NCBI RefSeq assembly: GCF_030151085.1
Contig: NZ_JASLER010000056.1
Span: forward strand, 1 to 64,000
Length of the DNA: 64,000 bases
Source: Bacteroides sp.
GTDB lineage: Bacteria > Bacteroidota > Bacteroidia > Bacteroidales > Bacteroidaceae
Direction of reading: 5' to 3'
Made by a program: the position numbers and the translations under genes. The notes beneath the pieces were generated by a model. That model was not told the DNA's origin, ran no database searches, and saw only the letters and a list, made by a program, of their open reading frames with translations. Positions 33,147 to 41,076 of the stretch are shown one piece after another (positions within the stretch are counted from its first letter, which is position 1; the number at the start of each line of letters is the position of its first letter).

Positions 33147-34376
33147 CTACAGCTTCGTCACTTTACCCATAAACAAGATGGCTCCTGTACTTTTTTCTTT
33201 TATCATAAACGCAAATGGACGATCAACATAGAAATTATAAACACTGGGAGGTGCGGCACCCGTTAGCACCATTTCGCCAACTGTAACAGCTGCGGCTTCT
33301 GTACCCTCTTCATTCACATTCACATAAGTAAATTGATCCAATTTTCCTACAGCTAAGTCAAACGTAGACATTTTTGAGAAGTCAGCTTTACCATCAAAAG
33401 CATCTTTCATTCCTAATGCTTTCATATCAGCTATTAAATCCTTATCATAACGTAATTCAAAGCGAGGCAACTTCACATTCAGTGTATTTGAGGATAGCTT
33501 TCCATTCCACTCATTCCAATTATCAGAAGTCAGCTTTGGCAAGCTTTCATCCAAAGTCTTGCCCTCAGCAGTTAGAAAGACTACCATACTAAATGCTTCA
33601 TTTCCGTAAGGAAGCTCCGCTATCGAGAAATAATCATTTTGAATATAATTAAAAGGCTTCGTTGATAAGTTCATCATAGACACTTCAGACTTACTGCCAT
33701 CTGCATTATTGAAGACTTCTTGTTTCGTATCTGTTTTTTGGAATTGAGTCTTCCAGATACCTTTAAAATAAAGAGCATTTAACAGGTACATTTGAACTAC
33801 ATCCGGAATCTCCTGAATCACTTCTTTAATGCAATTGTTAGTTTTCTCGGCACACCACTGATTAATTATATCTTTTGCCTTTGGAGAGGTAAAGTCCAAC
33901 TCTTCTACACGGGCATCATACATCTGCTTATTCACATTCAGGAAGTCATCATATACACTGAAACCTTGCTTTAACCAAATAGAATTAGCTATTCCTATCC
34001 GGGTAGTATTATCCAAATCCAGCAAAGCAGTTGCAAGCTTTTGATTATAGTTATTCATATCTTCCAATGAATAATCGGAGAAGCCCAAAGCTGTTTTCAT
34101 CTCGGCTAAGGTATTTCCGGAGGCTCCATTAGCAATCATAGACAGACAGAACGATGCGCTCAACGGAGACACAAACAAATTTGGTTTCGCAGTTTCAGAT
34201 GTACAGACCTGAGTGAAGAAGCGGAAGGCAAAATCCGTTCCCGAATTTGTGATCTGCTGTTCTGTACGTGTAAGAATAATGTCTTTACGAGGTTTAGGCT
34301 CCTGGGAATCTCCGTCGCTTTGGCAAGCTGCAAGAATACTAAGTAGGCTTAAAGCAGCAATCGTTTTCTTTAGCAT
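33147..34376 (-). CDS. Serpin, predicted lipoprotein
   Basis: A 409-residue serine-protease inhibitor fold. The signal peptide ends ILAACQSDG with a lipobox Cys about residue 18. Serpin landmarks: NLFVSPLSASFCLSMIANGA, NALYFKGIWKTQF, LPRFELRY and the closing DRPFAFMIKEKSTGAILFMG. The reactive-centre hinge NEEGTEAAAVT is of the inhibitory type (small residues after Gly-Thr-Glu), so it likely traps proteases. The loop then reads VGEMVLTGAAPPSVYNF, four residues longer than in antitrypsin, making the exact cleavage site uncertain; small residues around Thr-Gly-Ala suggest an elastase-like target. I start at the ATG at 34376, not the TTG at 34382. Confidence 0.92.
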   Translation of the reverse strand: MLKKTIAALSLLSILAACQSDGDSQEPKPRKDIILTRTEQQITNSGTDFAFRFFTQVCTSETAKPNLFVSPLSASFCLSMIANGASGNTLAEMKTALGFSDYSLEDMNNYNQKLATALLDLDNTTRIGIANSIWLKQGFSVYDDFLNVNKQMYDARVEELDFTSPKAKDIINQWCAEKTNNCIKEVIQEIPDVVQMYLLNALYFKGIWKTQFQKTDTKQEVFNNADGSKSEVSMMNLSTKPFNYIQNDYFSIAELPYGNEAFSMVVFLTAEGKTLDESLPKLTSDNWNEWNGKLSSNTLNVKLPRFELRYDKDLIADMKALGMKDAFDGKADFSKMSTFDLAVGKLDQFTYVNVNEEGTEAAAVTVGEMVLTGAAPPSVYNFYVDRPFAFMIKEKSTGAILFMGKVTKL

Positions 34377-34446
34377 AAGCAATTGTATTAGTTTATATTA
34401 TGGTTATATAACAGAAATGCTTATACTTACAAAATACTGCATGCTT

Positions 34447-35925
34447 TTATGGACAAAGTTCTAAAATTTCTTCCGGCAGGTACCCGCTACGAATGCGCCA
34501 CTCTTGCGGATACAGATTATTGGCACGGTTACCAATGTTCTTGACAAAACCGAGAGGTGTATGCTTATAAGTAAGCAATACTATTCCACGAGGGGCATCC
34601 TCAGACAAAGTGATCGCTTCTTTCCGCAAATAAGCAATAGCTTGATTGTAATCTACTTCTTCACGGGCAAAGGTATCCGGATTCAATATCCGGCTCATGG
34701 AAAGAGCATGATCAGGCAGCCAATCTTTTCCTTTAAGTTCTGCCAGATTTACTCCTGCCTGTACAATACGGAGTGATGATTGCAAAGCAGTCAGCTCCGA
34801 AAGATGAGACTTCGGAAAAGCGCTGACACTATTTCCATTCAATATAAGTTCGTAATTATCAGGAGTAAGAAGCCACTCACGCAGTAGGGAGAGTTGCTCT
34901 TTAGAAACTCCCGGAGTTTTCGTCCCTTTTCCCTGAGGTTTTCGTCCTTTTTCCCTGGAGTTTTCATTCCTTTTCCCAGGCATTTCAAAAGCTTTTCCTT
35001 GGGGAAATGATTGCTCAGCCCTGGAGTTTCGGACGCTCATCCCCGGCTTGCGGACAACAGCAAGAAAGAAGCCTTCGCCCCGCGTCTTATGAGGAAGGAA
35101 GCGATAAACCGGAAAGTCTTCGCCAACTAACAGGTTTCCTGTGATTTTCCAATCTTCCTGAATATCCAAAGAAAGTATCTCCGCCCCAAATTCATCACGC
35201 ATCCAACGGATATTTTCCTCGTCTTCTTTCGTATTATAGGTGCAAGTACTATATATAAGGATGCCACCCGGCTTCAAGCAGGACCAGATGTCTGCAATTA
35301 TACGCCGTTGACGCTGCCAACATATCTCTACGTTTTCCGGACTCCATTCGCTCACGGCAACGGGATCTTTGCGAAACATACCTTCGCCGGAACAAGGTAC
35401 ATCCGTCAGAATCACATCAAAAAAATCTTCCAAAGAAGAAAAATCTGCCGGATCATTATTGGTAACTACCACGCCGGGATGCCCCCATTTAGTCAGATTC
35501 TCCGCTAATATCTGTGAACGGTTCCGAATTACTTCATTGGCAACCAGCAGACTGCCTTCCGGAAGAACACTGCGAACATGCGTCGATTTGCCTCCGGGAG
35601 CTGCACATAAGTCGAGCATCGTCACCGATTCTTCCGAAACATACTGCTTCAACGCTTGCTCCACAAACATAGAAGAGGCTTCTTGCACGTAATAACAACC
35701 GGCATGAAAAAGAGGATCGAATGTAAACGTCAGTCTATTGGCAAGATAATATCCTGTCGAACACCATGGCACCCATTCCGTAGTAATGTGAAAGTCGTTG
35801 AGCTTTGACTCGTTTATACGAATACTAACAGGCTGTTCTTGTTGCAATATGGCAGTAAGTTTCTCCAATTCTGTCTCGCTAAGAAGTCTGCGGGTATAGT
35901 TAATAAAGGGTACGGGTAGTTCCAT
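34447..35925 (-). CDS. RsmF-type rRNA cytosine-C5 methyltransferase
   Basis: A 492-residue NOL1/NOP2/Sun-family methyltransferase. The AdoMet site is DLCAAPGGKSTHV; TDVPCSGEGMFRKDP and YSTCTYNTKEDEENI carry the two catalytic-region Cys. The C-terminal part (GKDWLPDHALSMSRIL...) matches the RsmF/YebU tail domains, so the target is probably 16S rRNA, by family. The linker about residues 310-345 is low-complexity (PGKRNENSREKGRKPQGKG) and is encoded by 22-base tandem repeats at 34913-34978. I start at the ATG at 35925: the -7 box TACCTTTG at 35961-35954 excludes the longer form. Confidence 0.9.
   Translation of the reverse strand: MELPVPFINYTRRLLSETELEKLTAILQQEQPVSIRINESKLNDFHITTEWVPWCSTGYYLANRLTFTFDPLFHAGCYYVQEASSMFVEQALKQYVSEESVTMLDLCAAPGGKSTHVRSVLPEGSLLVANEVIRNRSQILAENLTKWGHPGVVVTNNDPADFSSLEDFFDVILTDVPCSGEGMFRKDPVAVSEWSPENVEICWQRQRRIIADIWSCLKPGGILIYSTCTYNTKEDEENIRWMRDEFGAEILSLDIQEDWKITGNLLVGEDFPVYRFLPHKTRGEGFFLAVVRKPGMSVRNSRAEQSFPQGKAFEMPGKRNENSREKGRKPQGKGTKTPGVSKEQLSLLREWLLTPDNYELILNGNSVSAFPKSHLSELTALQSSLRIVQAGVNLAELKGKDWLPDHALSMSRILNPDTFAREEVDYNQAIAYLRKEAITLSEDAPRGIVLLTYKHTPLGFVKNIGNRANNLYPQEWRIRSGYLPEEILELCP
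34913..34978 (-). repeat. Three 22-base tandem repeats inside the methyltransferase gene
   Basis: Units at 34913-34934, 34935-34956 and 34957-34978 follow the pattern G(G/A)(A/G)GTTTTC(G/A)T(C/T)C(C/T)TTTTCCC(T/A); a weaker fourth copy may extend to about 35000. As 22 is not a multiple of three, each copy is read in a different frame (coding PGKRNENS, REKGRKP, QGKGTKTP), and all three frames are open. Confidence 0.9.
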
Positions 35926-35953
35926 AGCTGCGTCAATAACGTTTTTTGTGAAG

Positions 35954-35961
35954 CAAAGGTA
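35954..35961 (-). promoter_or_regulatory. -7 element for the rRNA methyltransferase
   Basis: TACCTTTG on the minus strand, 29 bases before the ATG at 35925; it decides the start of that gene. Confidence 0.6.
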
Positions 35962-36088
35962 ATATAAAAAAATGGGTAACCTTTTACCCATTGGAGACTT
36001 ATTTCTGAAAAAAAGTATTCTCTTTGCAACTTTATAAGGGCTACGTTACGTCTAACTCATAAAGAAACAAATTTAAAATATATAGATT

Positions 36089-36733
36089 ATGAAACGGATC
36101 ATTTTTGCATTTATGGTTGCCATGTTGTTTTGCACACTGGCACAAGGAAAAGACAGAACTGTTACTGAAAACGACAGTCTGGGAAATAAGAAAAGAGTTA
36201 TTGAACTGAGAGACACCGTTATTAACGGGAAAGCTGTAACCGACACACTGAGTGTCATGACCTACGAAAATAGCGTAAGCTCCAACGACAACAATGACAA
36301 CTCCGGTAATTGGAAACATCACCAAAGTAACCTTGGTTGGGATTTTCCTGGTTTCGATTTAGGTGACAGCGTCACCGCAGGAATGGTTGTCGCCGTTACA
36401 GCTATCGTATTTATATTTGGGTTACCGTTAGTGATTATATTCCTCATCTTCTTCTTCCGCTATAAGAATCGCAAAGCTAAATATCGTTTAGCCGAACAAG
36501 CATTAGCAAGCGGGCAGCCGTTGCCTGAGAATTTCTTTAAGCAGACAGATATTGATAGTAGCTCCTACAATAAAGGTATAAAGAACATTTTTACCGGAAT
36601 CGGGTTGTTTATCTTCCTTTGGGCTATCACCGGAGAATTCAGCCTGGGATGTATAGGTTTGCTCATCATGTTCACAGGCTTTGGGCAATTGGTCATCCAC
36701 TATAGCCAACAGAAGAATAACGAAGAAAAATGA
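36089..36733 (+). CDS. Membrane protein of the ECF sigma operon (DUF6249-like)
   Basis: A 214-residue protein with a signal peptide (MKRIIFAFMVAMLFCTLAQG), a polar region to about residue 90 that includes SSNDNNDNSGNWKHH, and then membrane segments near 93-123, 167-183 and 184-202. From memory it resembles the Bacteroidetes domain DUF6249, whose role is unknown; I am not certain of the label. Its stop overlaps the sigma gene start (ATGA at 36730), a sign of translational coupling. A near-consensus -7 box (TCTCTTTG) lies at 36019-36026. Confidence 0.78.
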   Translation: MKRIIFAFMVAMLFCTLAQGKDRTVTENDSLGNKKRVIELRDTVINGKAVTDTLSVMTYENSVSSNDNNDNSGNWKHHQSNLGWDFPGFDLGDSVTAGMVVAVTAIVFIFGLPLVIIFLIFFFRYKNRKAKYRLAEQALASGQPLPENFFKQTDIDSSSYNKGIKNIFTGIGLFIFLWAITGEFSLGCIGLLIMFTGFGQLVIHYSQQKNNEEK

Positions 36734-37275
36734 GTCAACTCAATGACATATCGTTAGTCGCACAGGTCGTGGTGTTTCACAACACCAGGGCCTTCGACCA
36801 GTTGGTAAAGAAGTACCAGTCGCCCGTACGACGGTTCTTTCTGCACCAGACCTGCGGCGACAGCGAATTGAGTGACGACTTGGCACAAGATACTTTCATC
36901 AAAGCATATACCAATATTGCTTCATTTAAAAATCTGTCCAGCTTCTCAACTTGGCTCTATCGTATTGCTTATAATGTATTTTATGATTATATTCGCAGCC
37001 GAAAAGAGACGGACGATTTAGATACTTACCAAGTGGATGCTCAGTGTAGCTCACTGCAAAATGATGTGGGCCAGCGTATGGATATTTATCATGCATTGGC
37101 TACCTTGAAAGAAATGGAACGTATCTGCATCACGCTCTTCTTTATGGAAGATCAAAGCATCGAAAAGATTGCAGGTATCACTGGATGCCCGGCGGGAACC
37201 GTAAAAAGCCATCTCTCGCGGGCGAAAGAAAAAATGGCTACCTATTTAAAACAAAATGGTTATGATGGAAAATAA
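36730..37275 (+). CDS. ECF-type RNA polymerase sigma factor
   Basis: A 181-residue sigma-70 family member of the extracytoplasmic-function group. Region 2 is AFDQLVKKYQSPVRRFF ... DDLAQDTFIKAYTNIASF ... FSTWLYRIAYNVFYDYIRSR; region 4 is CITLFFMEDQSIEKIAGITG with TVKSHLSRAKEKM as the DNA-recognition helix. It overlaps the membrane protein before it by four bases and the small membrane protein after it by about 20 bases. That tight packing suggests a self-contained signal unit in which the third gene is the anti-sigma factor. Confidence 0.94.
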   Translation: MSQLNDISLVAQVVVFHNTRAFDQLVKKYQSPVRRFFLHQTCGDSELSDDLAQDTFIKAYTNIASFKNLSSFSTWLYRIAYNVFYDYIRSRKETDDLDTYQVDAQCSSLQNDVGQRMDIYHALATLKEMERICITLFFMEDQSIEKIAGITGCPAGTVKSHLSRAKEKMATYLKQNGYDGK

Positions 37276-37588
37276 TGATAAACTCCTTGAACAGTTCTTT
37301 GCCGACAATCGGAAGGAAATTGCTGATAACGGATTTACACGCCGTGTGATGCATCGTTTACCCAGCCACAGTCGGCGTTTGTCACAGATATTGACAATCT
37401 TCTGTTTTACACTGGCACTGGTGTTGTTCGTTGCCTTCAATGGACTACAATTGATACTGGGGACTTTACGCGAAACCTTTACCTCTGCCGTCGAAAACGG
37501 TGCCACACAATTAGATCCCAAGTCCTTAATAGTGGCAGGCATAGTATTGCTGTACTTAGGTTACCGCAAGATTTCCACGCTGGCATAA
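37256..37588 (+). CDS. Small membrane protein, probable anti-sigma factor (DUF5056-like)
   Basis: A 110-residue protein with a polar N-terminal half (KLLEQFFADNRKEIADNGFTRRVMHRLP), a membrane segment at about 42-66 and a second at about 89-104. The layout, a short cytoplasmic domain before a membrane anchor directly after a sigma gene, is that of an anti-sigma factor; the HxxxCxxC zinc motif of classical ZAS domains is absent. From memory it is like DUF5056. ATGs at 37256, 37262 and 37265 are all possible; all overlap the sigma gene. Confidence 0.72.
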   Translation: MVMMENNDKLLEQFFADNRKEIADNGFTRRVMHRLPSHSRRLSQILTIFCFTLALVLFVAFNGLQLILGTLRETFTSAVENGATQLDPKSLIVAGIVLLYLGYRKISTLA

Positions 37589-37613
37589 GACACTTTGCCC
37601 TGAAAAATTATCA

Positions 37614-37657
37614 TTAGCCCTTTCGTTATCAGATGAACGAAAGGGCTAATTTTTTTT
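37614..37657 (+). terminator. Terminator after the sigma operon
   Basis: TTAGCCCTTTCGTT (37614-37627) pairs perfectly with AACGAAAGGGCTAA (37636-37649) and is followed by eight or more T. Confidence 0.93.
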
Positions 37658-37688
37658 AAACCAGCGAACAATACTCAATGATAAATTG

Positions 37689-37696
37689 TATCTTTG
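37689..37696 (+). promoter_or_regulatory. -7 element for the phospholipase D-like gene
   Basis: TATCTTTG, 34 bases before the TTG start at 37730; its distance supports the TTG. Confidence 0.6.
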
Positions 37697-37729
37697 CCGA
37701 TTCTAAAAACGAAATAAGAAAAGACGGTT

Positions 37730-38959
37730 TTGAGACAGTTTCTATTTATCATATTATTCATTTTTTCTATAGGGCACCTTCGTGGACAAGTAACAAGCGA
37801 CTCCATTGTGATGAATTACTTGCAACAAATGGGAGCTCCGGTCACTAACAACAATAAAGTCAAATTATTAATGACCGGACGTGATAAATTCATCGATCTC
37901 TTCGAAACGATTCGCCAAGCGAAGCATCACATTCATTTGGAATATTTCAATTTCCGGAATGACTCAATAGCTAATGCCTTATTCGACCTTCTGGCAGAAA
38001 AAGCCAAAGAGGGGGTGGAAGTGCGTGCCATGTTCGATGCTTTCGGCAACTGGTCTAACAACAAGCCTCTGAAGAAACGTCACCTGAAATCCATCCGTGA
38101 CCGTGGCATTGAAATCGTGAAATTCGATCCGTTCACTTTTCCGTATATCAATCATGCTGCACACCGTGATCATCGTAAAATCGTGGTTATCGATGGAAAG
38201 ATAGGTTATACCGGTGGTATGAACATTGCCGACTATTACATCAACGGGTTACCTAAAATCGGTAAATGGCATGATATGCACATTCACCTCGAAGGGGATG
38301 CCGTACGTTACCTTCAAGGTATCTTCCTCACCATGTGGAACCAAGAAACAGGACAGCATATCGGTGGTCCCGTTTACTTCCCTGACATTCCACTGTTTCC
38401 GGATAGCATAGCCGAAGAGATAGCCATTGTAGATCGCACTCCACGCGAAACGCCACGCTCCATCAGTCATGCATACGCAGCTTCAATTCAGGCTGCACAA
38501 AAAAATATCCAGATTGTCAACCCCTATTTTGTACCTACGAAATCAATCCGTAAGGCAATCAAAAAGGCTTTAAAGAAAGGAACAGAAGTGGAAATCATGA
38601 TACCTGCCATTTCAGATATACCTTTTACACCTGAAGCTTCATTCTACATAGTACACAAACTAATGAAGCAAGGAGCAAAAATTTATCTATTCAATGGAGG
38701 TTTTCATCACTCTAAAGTAATGATGGTGGATAGTACTTTCTGTACCGTCGGCACAGCCAACCTCAACAGTCGCAGTTTGCGATATGACTACGAAACAAAT
38801 GCTTTTATCTTTGATCCTGATCTTACACACCAACTGAATGCAATGTTCGAAAGGGATAAGCAAAACAGTACTTTACTGACTCCTGAAGTCTGGAAGGAAC
38901 GTTCAGGATGGAAAAAGTTTGTAGGTTGGGTAGGCAATCTGATGACTCCTTTCCTCTAA
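37730..38959 (+). CDS. Cardiolipin synthase-like phospholipase D protein, exported
   Basis: A 409-residue protein with two HKD motifs: HRDHRKIVVIDG and HHSKVMMVDS, the latter followed by GTANLNSRSL. This is the ClsA-like arrangement that joins phosphatidyl groups into cardiolipin. Unlike ClsA it lacks two N-terminal membrane helices and begins instead with a signal peptide (RQFLFIILFIFSIGHLRGQ), so it may work in the periplasm. The signal peptide requires a TTG start at 37730; the next ATG (codon 28) would remove it. A distinct phospholipase specificity is possible. It is monocistronic between a terminator and thyA. Confidence 0.88.
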   Translation: MRQFLFIILFIFSIGHLRGQVTSDSIVMNYLQQMGAPVTNNNKVKLLMTGRDKFIDLFETIRQAKHHIHLEYFNFRNDSIANALFDLLAEKAKEGVEVRAMFDAFGNWSNNKPLKKRHLKSIRDRGIEIVKFDPFTFPYINHAAHRDHRKIVVIDGKIGYTGGMNIADYYINGLPKIGKWHDMHIHLEGDAVRYLQGIFLTMWNQETGQHIGGPVYFPDIPLFPDSIAEEIAIVDRTPRETPRSISHAYAASIQAAQKNIQIVNPYFVPTKSIRKAIKKALKKGTEVEIMIPAISDIPFTPEASFYIVHKLMKQGAKIYLFNGGFHHSKVMMVDSTFCTVGTANLNSRSLRYDYETNAFIFDPDLTHQLNAMFERDKQNSTLLTPEVWKERSGWKKFVGWVGNLMTPFL

Positions 38960-38997
38960 TTATTATTTATTAATTATTGATTATTGATTAAATCCTC

Positions 38998-39005
38998 TAC
39001 CTTTG
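38998..39005 (+). promoter_or_regulatory. -7 element for thyA-folA
   Basis: TACCTTTG, 26 bases before the thyA ATG, with TTG at 38977-38979 in a plausible -33 position. The bases 38959-38990 are a repetitive TTATT/ATTGATT run. Confidence 0.55.
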
Positions 39006-39031
39006 CGTTCAGATAAAAAAGCACTACCATT

Positions 39032-39826
39032 ATGAAACAATATTTAGATTTACTCAACCGGGTATTGGCTGAAGGCGCAGAGAAAAGCGACCGCACCGGT
39101 ACAGGTACCATCAGTGTATTTGGACATCAGATGCGCTTCAATATGGACGAAGGCTTTCCTTGCCTGACCACCAAAAAACTTCACCTGAAATCAATTATAT
39201 ACGAACTATTATGGTTTCTCAAGGGAGATACCAACGTGAAGTATCTTCAGGACAATGGTGTACGTATCTGGAATGAATGGGCAGATGAGAATGGAGATTT
39301 GGGACATATTTATGGTTACCAATGGCGTTCATGGCCCAATTATAAAGGTGAATATATAGACCAAATCAGTGAAGTTGTTGAGACCATCAAACATAATCCT
39401 GATTCCCGCCGCATCATAGTAAGTGCATGGAATGTAGGAGACCTGGATAATATGAACTTACCTCCCTGCCATGCATTTTTCCAGTTTTATGTAGCCGATG
39501 GAAGATTAAGCCTCCAATTGTATCAACGTAGTGCGGACATTTTTCTGGGTGTTCCTTTCAATATTGCCTCATACGCGTTACTACTGCAAATGATGGCACA
39601 AGTAACCGGATTGAAAGCCGGAGACTTTGTTCATACTTTAGGAGATGCCCACATTTACCTGAATCATTTGGATCAAGTAAAACTTCAGCTTTCGCGTGAG
39701 CCACGCGCTTTACCGCAAATGAAAATCAACCCGGATGTGAAAAGTATCTTCGATTTTAAATTTGAGGACTTTGAATTGGTTGATTACAATCCTCATCCAC
39801 ATATTGCTGGAAAGGTAGCCGTATAG
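39032..39826 (+). CDS. thyA: Thymidylate synthase
   Basis: A 264-residue ThyA, which methylates dUMP to dTMP using methylene-tetrahydrofolate. The start KQYLDLLNRVLAEGAEKSDRTGTGT, the active-site Cys in LPPCHAFFQF, RSADIFLGVPFNIASYALL and the terminal YNPHPHIAGKVAV are all standard, and length equals that of E. coli ThyA. folA follows 36 bases later on the same strand; it regenerates the dihydrofolate ThyA produces, the usual pairing. No ThyX is seen in the window. Confidence 0.98.
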   Translation: MKQYLDLLNRVLAEGAEKSDRTGTGTISVFGHQMRFNMDEGFPCLTTKKLHLKSIIYELLWFLKGDTNVKYLQDNGVRIWNEWADENGDLGHIYGYQWRSWPNYKGEYIDQISEVVETIKHNPDSRRIIVSAWNVGDLDNMNLPPCHAFFQFYVADGRLSLQLYQRSADIFLGVPFNIASYALLLQMMAQVTGLKAGDFVHTLGDAHIYLNHLDQVKLQLSREPRALPQMKINPDVKSIFDFKFEDFELVDYNPHPHIAGKVAV

Positions 39827-39862
39827 CTCTTTTATTTTATAATTTTCAATTTTCAATTCAAT

Positions 39863-40351
39863 ATGATAAGCATCATCGCCGCAGTTGATCGCCAAAGAGG
39901 GATCGGTTACCAAAATAAACTATTGTTCTGGCTTCCTAATGATTTGAAACGCTTCAAAGCATTAACCACCGGAAATACAATCATTATGGGCAGAAAGACC
40001 TTTGAATCACTGCCCAAAGGTGCTCTCCCCAATCGTCGAAATGTAGTTTTATCATCTCGGGGAGATTTGTCTTTTCCCGGAGCAGAGGTATTTCCTTCGC
40101 TTGAAGATGCTTTAAAAAGCTGCCGTCCGGACGAGCATGTCTTTATTATCGGTGGGGCAAGTGTGTACAGTCAGGCGCTCTCCTTTGCTGACGAACTCTG
40201 CCTGACAGAAGTAGATGCCGAAGCAACTCAGGCAGATGTCTATTTCCCCAATGTGGACTTGAGTGTATGGCAAGAAAAAAGCAGGGAATCTCATCCTGTA
40301 GATGAGAAGCATCCCTGCCCTTATGCCTTTGTTGATTACATTCGCCGATAA
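39863..40351 (+). CDS. folA: Dihydrofolate reductase
   Basis: A 162-residue DHFR that reduces dihydrofolate with NADPH. MISIIAAVDRQRGIGYQNKLLFWLPNDLKRFK carries the substrate loop; the catalytic acid is the Asp of LPNDL (about 27), followed by IIMGRKTFESLP and VFIIGGASVYSQAL. It is the second gene after thyA. Its stop is three bases from the stop of the convergent Lrp-type gene, with no separate terminator between them. Confidence 0.97.
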   Translation: MISIIAAVDRQRGIGYQNKLLFWLPNDLKRFKALTTGNTIIMGRKTFESLPKGALPNRRNVVLSSRGDLSFPGAEVFPSLEDALKSCRPDEHVFIIGGASVYSQALSFADELCLTEVDAEATQADVYFPNVDLSVWQEKSRESHPVDEKHPCPYAFVDYIRR

Positions 40352-40354
40352 GAA

Positions 40355-40831
40355 TCAATCTTCTTCATCTTCTATCATTATCGGCATTTGCCGCTTAATG
40401 GCTTCGTGGAAAGATATCAAGGTTTCCGTACGGGATAACCCCAACGGCTGTAATTTATCGTGGATTATGCTCAACAAATGGTGATTATTGCGGGCATAAA
40501 GCTTCACAAACATATCGTATTTACCTGTTGTAAAATGACACTCAACGATTTCGGGAATAGCCTCCAAGGCTTTTGTAACAGCGTCAAATGATTCAGGATC
40601 TTTTAAATAGATACCGATATATGCACACGTTTCATATCCTATTTTTTCCGGATCAATAACATATTCAGATCCTTTCAATATGCCTAAATTCGTCAGCTTT
40701 TGAATACGCTGATGAATGGCTGCTCCTGATACATTACAAGCTCTGGCCACTTCCAGAAAGGGAATACGTGCATTATCAGCTATAAGCTTCAATATTTGCT
40801 CGTCTAAATTATCCAATTGATGATGTCCCAT
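40355..40831 (-). CDS. Lrp/AsnC-family transcriptional regulator
   Basis: A 158-residue regulator. Residues about 6-65 form the winged helix (LDNLDEQILKLIADNARIPFLEVA, VSGAAIHQRIQKL); the rest is the RAM ligand domain (YIGIYLKDPESFDAVTKALE, TGKYDMFVKLYARNNHHLL). Members form octamers and sense amino acids. The C terminus ends in an acidic tail, IEDEED. The partner ligand and targets are not visible. A -7 box TAACTTTG at 40897-40890 gives a leader of about 50 bases. Confidence 0.93.
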   Translation of the reverse strand: MGHHQLDNLDEQILKLIADNARIPFLEVARACNVSGAAIHQRIQKLTNLGILKGSEYVIDPEKIGYETCAYIGIYLKDPESFDAVTKALEAIPEIVECHFTTGKYDMFVKLYARNNHHLLSIIHDKLQPLGLSRTETLISFHEAIKRQMPIMIEDEED

Positions 40832-40889
40832 TTCAATTTTAAATGATTAATAAATACTACAGTTTCTTGTATTCACATACAATAATACG

Positions 40890-40897
40890 CAAAGTTA
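40890..40897 (-). promoter_or_regulatory. -7 element for the Lrp-type regulator
   Basis: TAACTTTG on the minus strand, matching TAnnTTTG, 59 bases before the ATG at 40831. Confidence 0.45.
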
Positions 40898-41029
40898 GAT
40901 AATTTTTTGCCAATAAAAATACGGTTTATAACTTTTCTTACTAAAAAAAGAATAATACTATTACTAAGACATATACGTGAGAATAGAAAAAACTTTTCCA
41001 CTTTTCAATAAAAATTGCAGATGAGCCCT

Positions 41030-41045
41030 AAAGATAGTATCTTTG
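41030..41045 (+). promoter_or_regulatory. Palindromic -7 region before the M64 peptidase
   Basis: AAAGATA-G-TATCTTT is a perfect 15-base palindrome that contains the -7 box TATCTTTG (41038-41045), 32 bases before the ATG at 41077. Confidence 0.6.
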
Positions 41046-41076
41046 TAGGAACAAAAAGATTAAATAATAGTCAGTT

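Noticed and set aside
34913..34978. Frameshift or sequencing error in the methyltransferase gene
   Set aside because: The frame is open throughout and the downstream domain is in frame, so the three-unit repeat is a coherent in-frame insertion.
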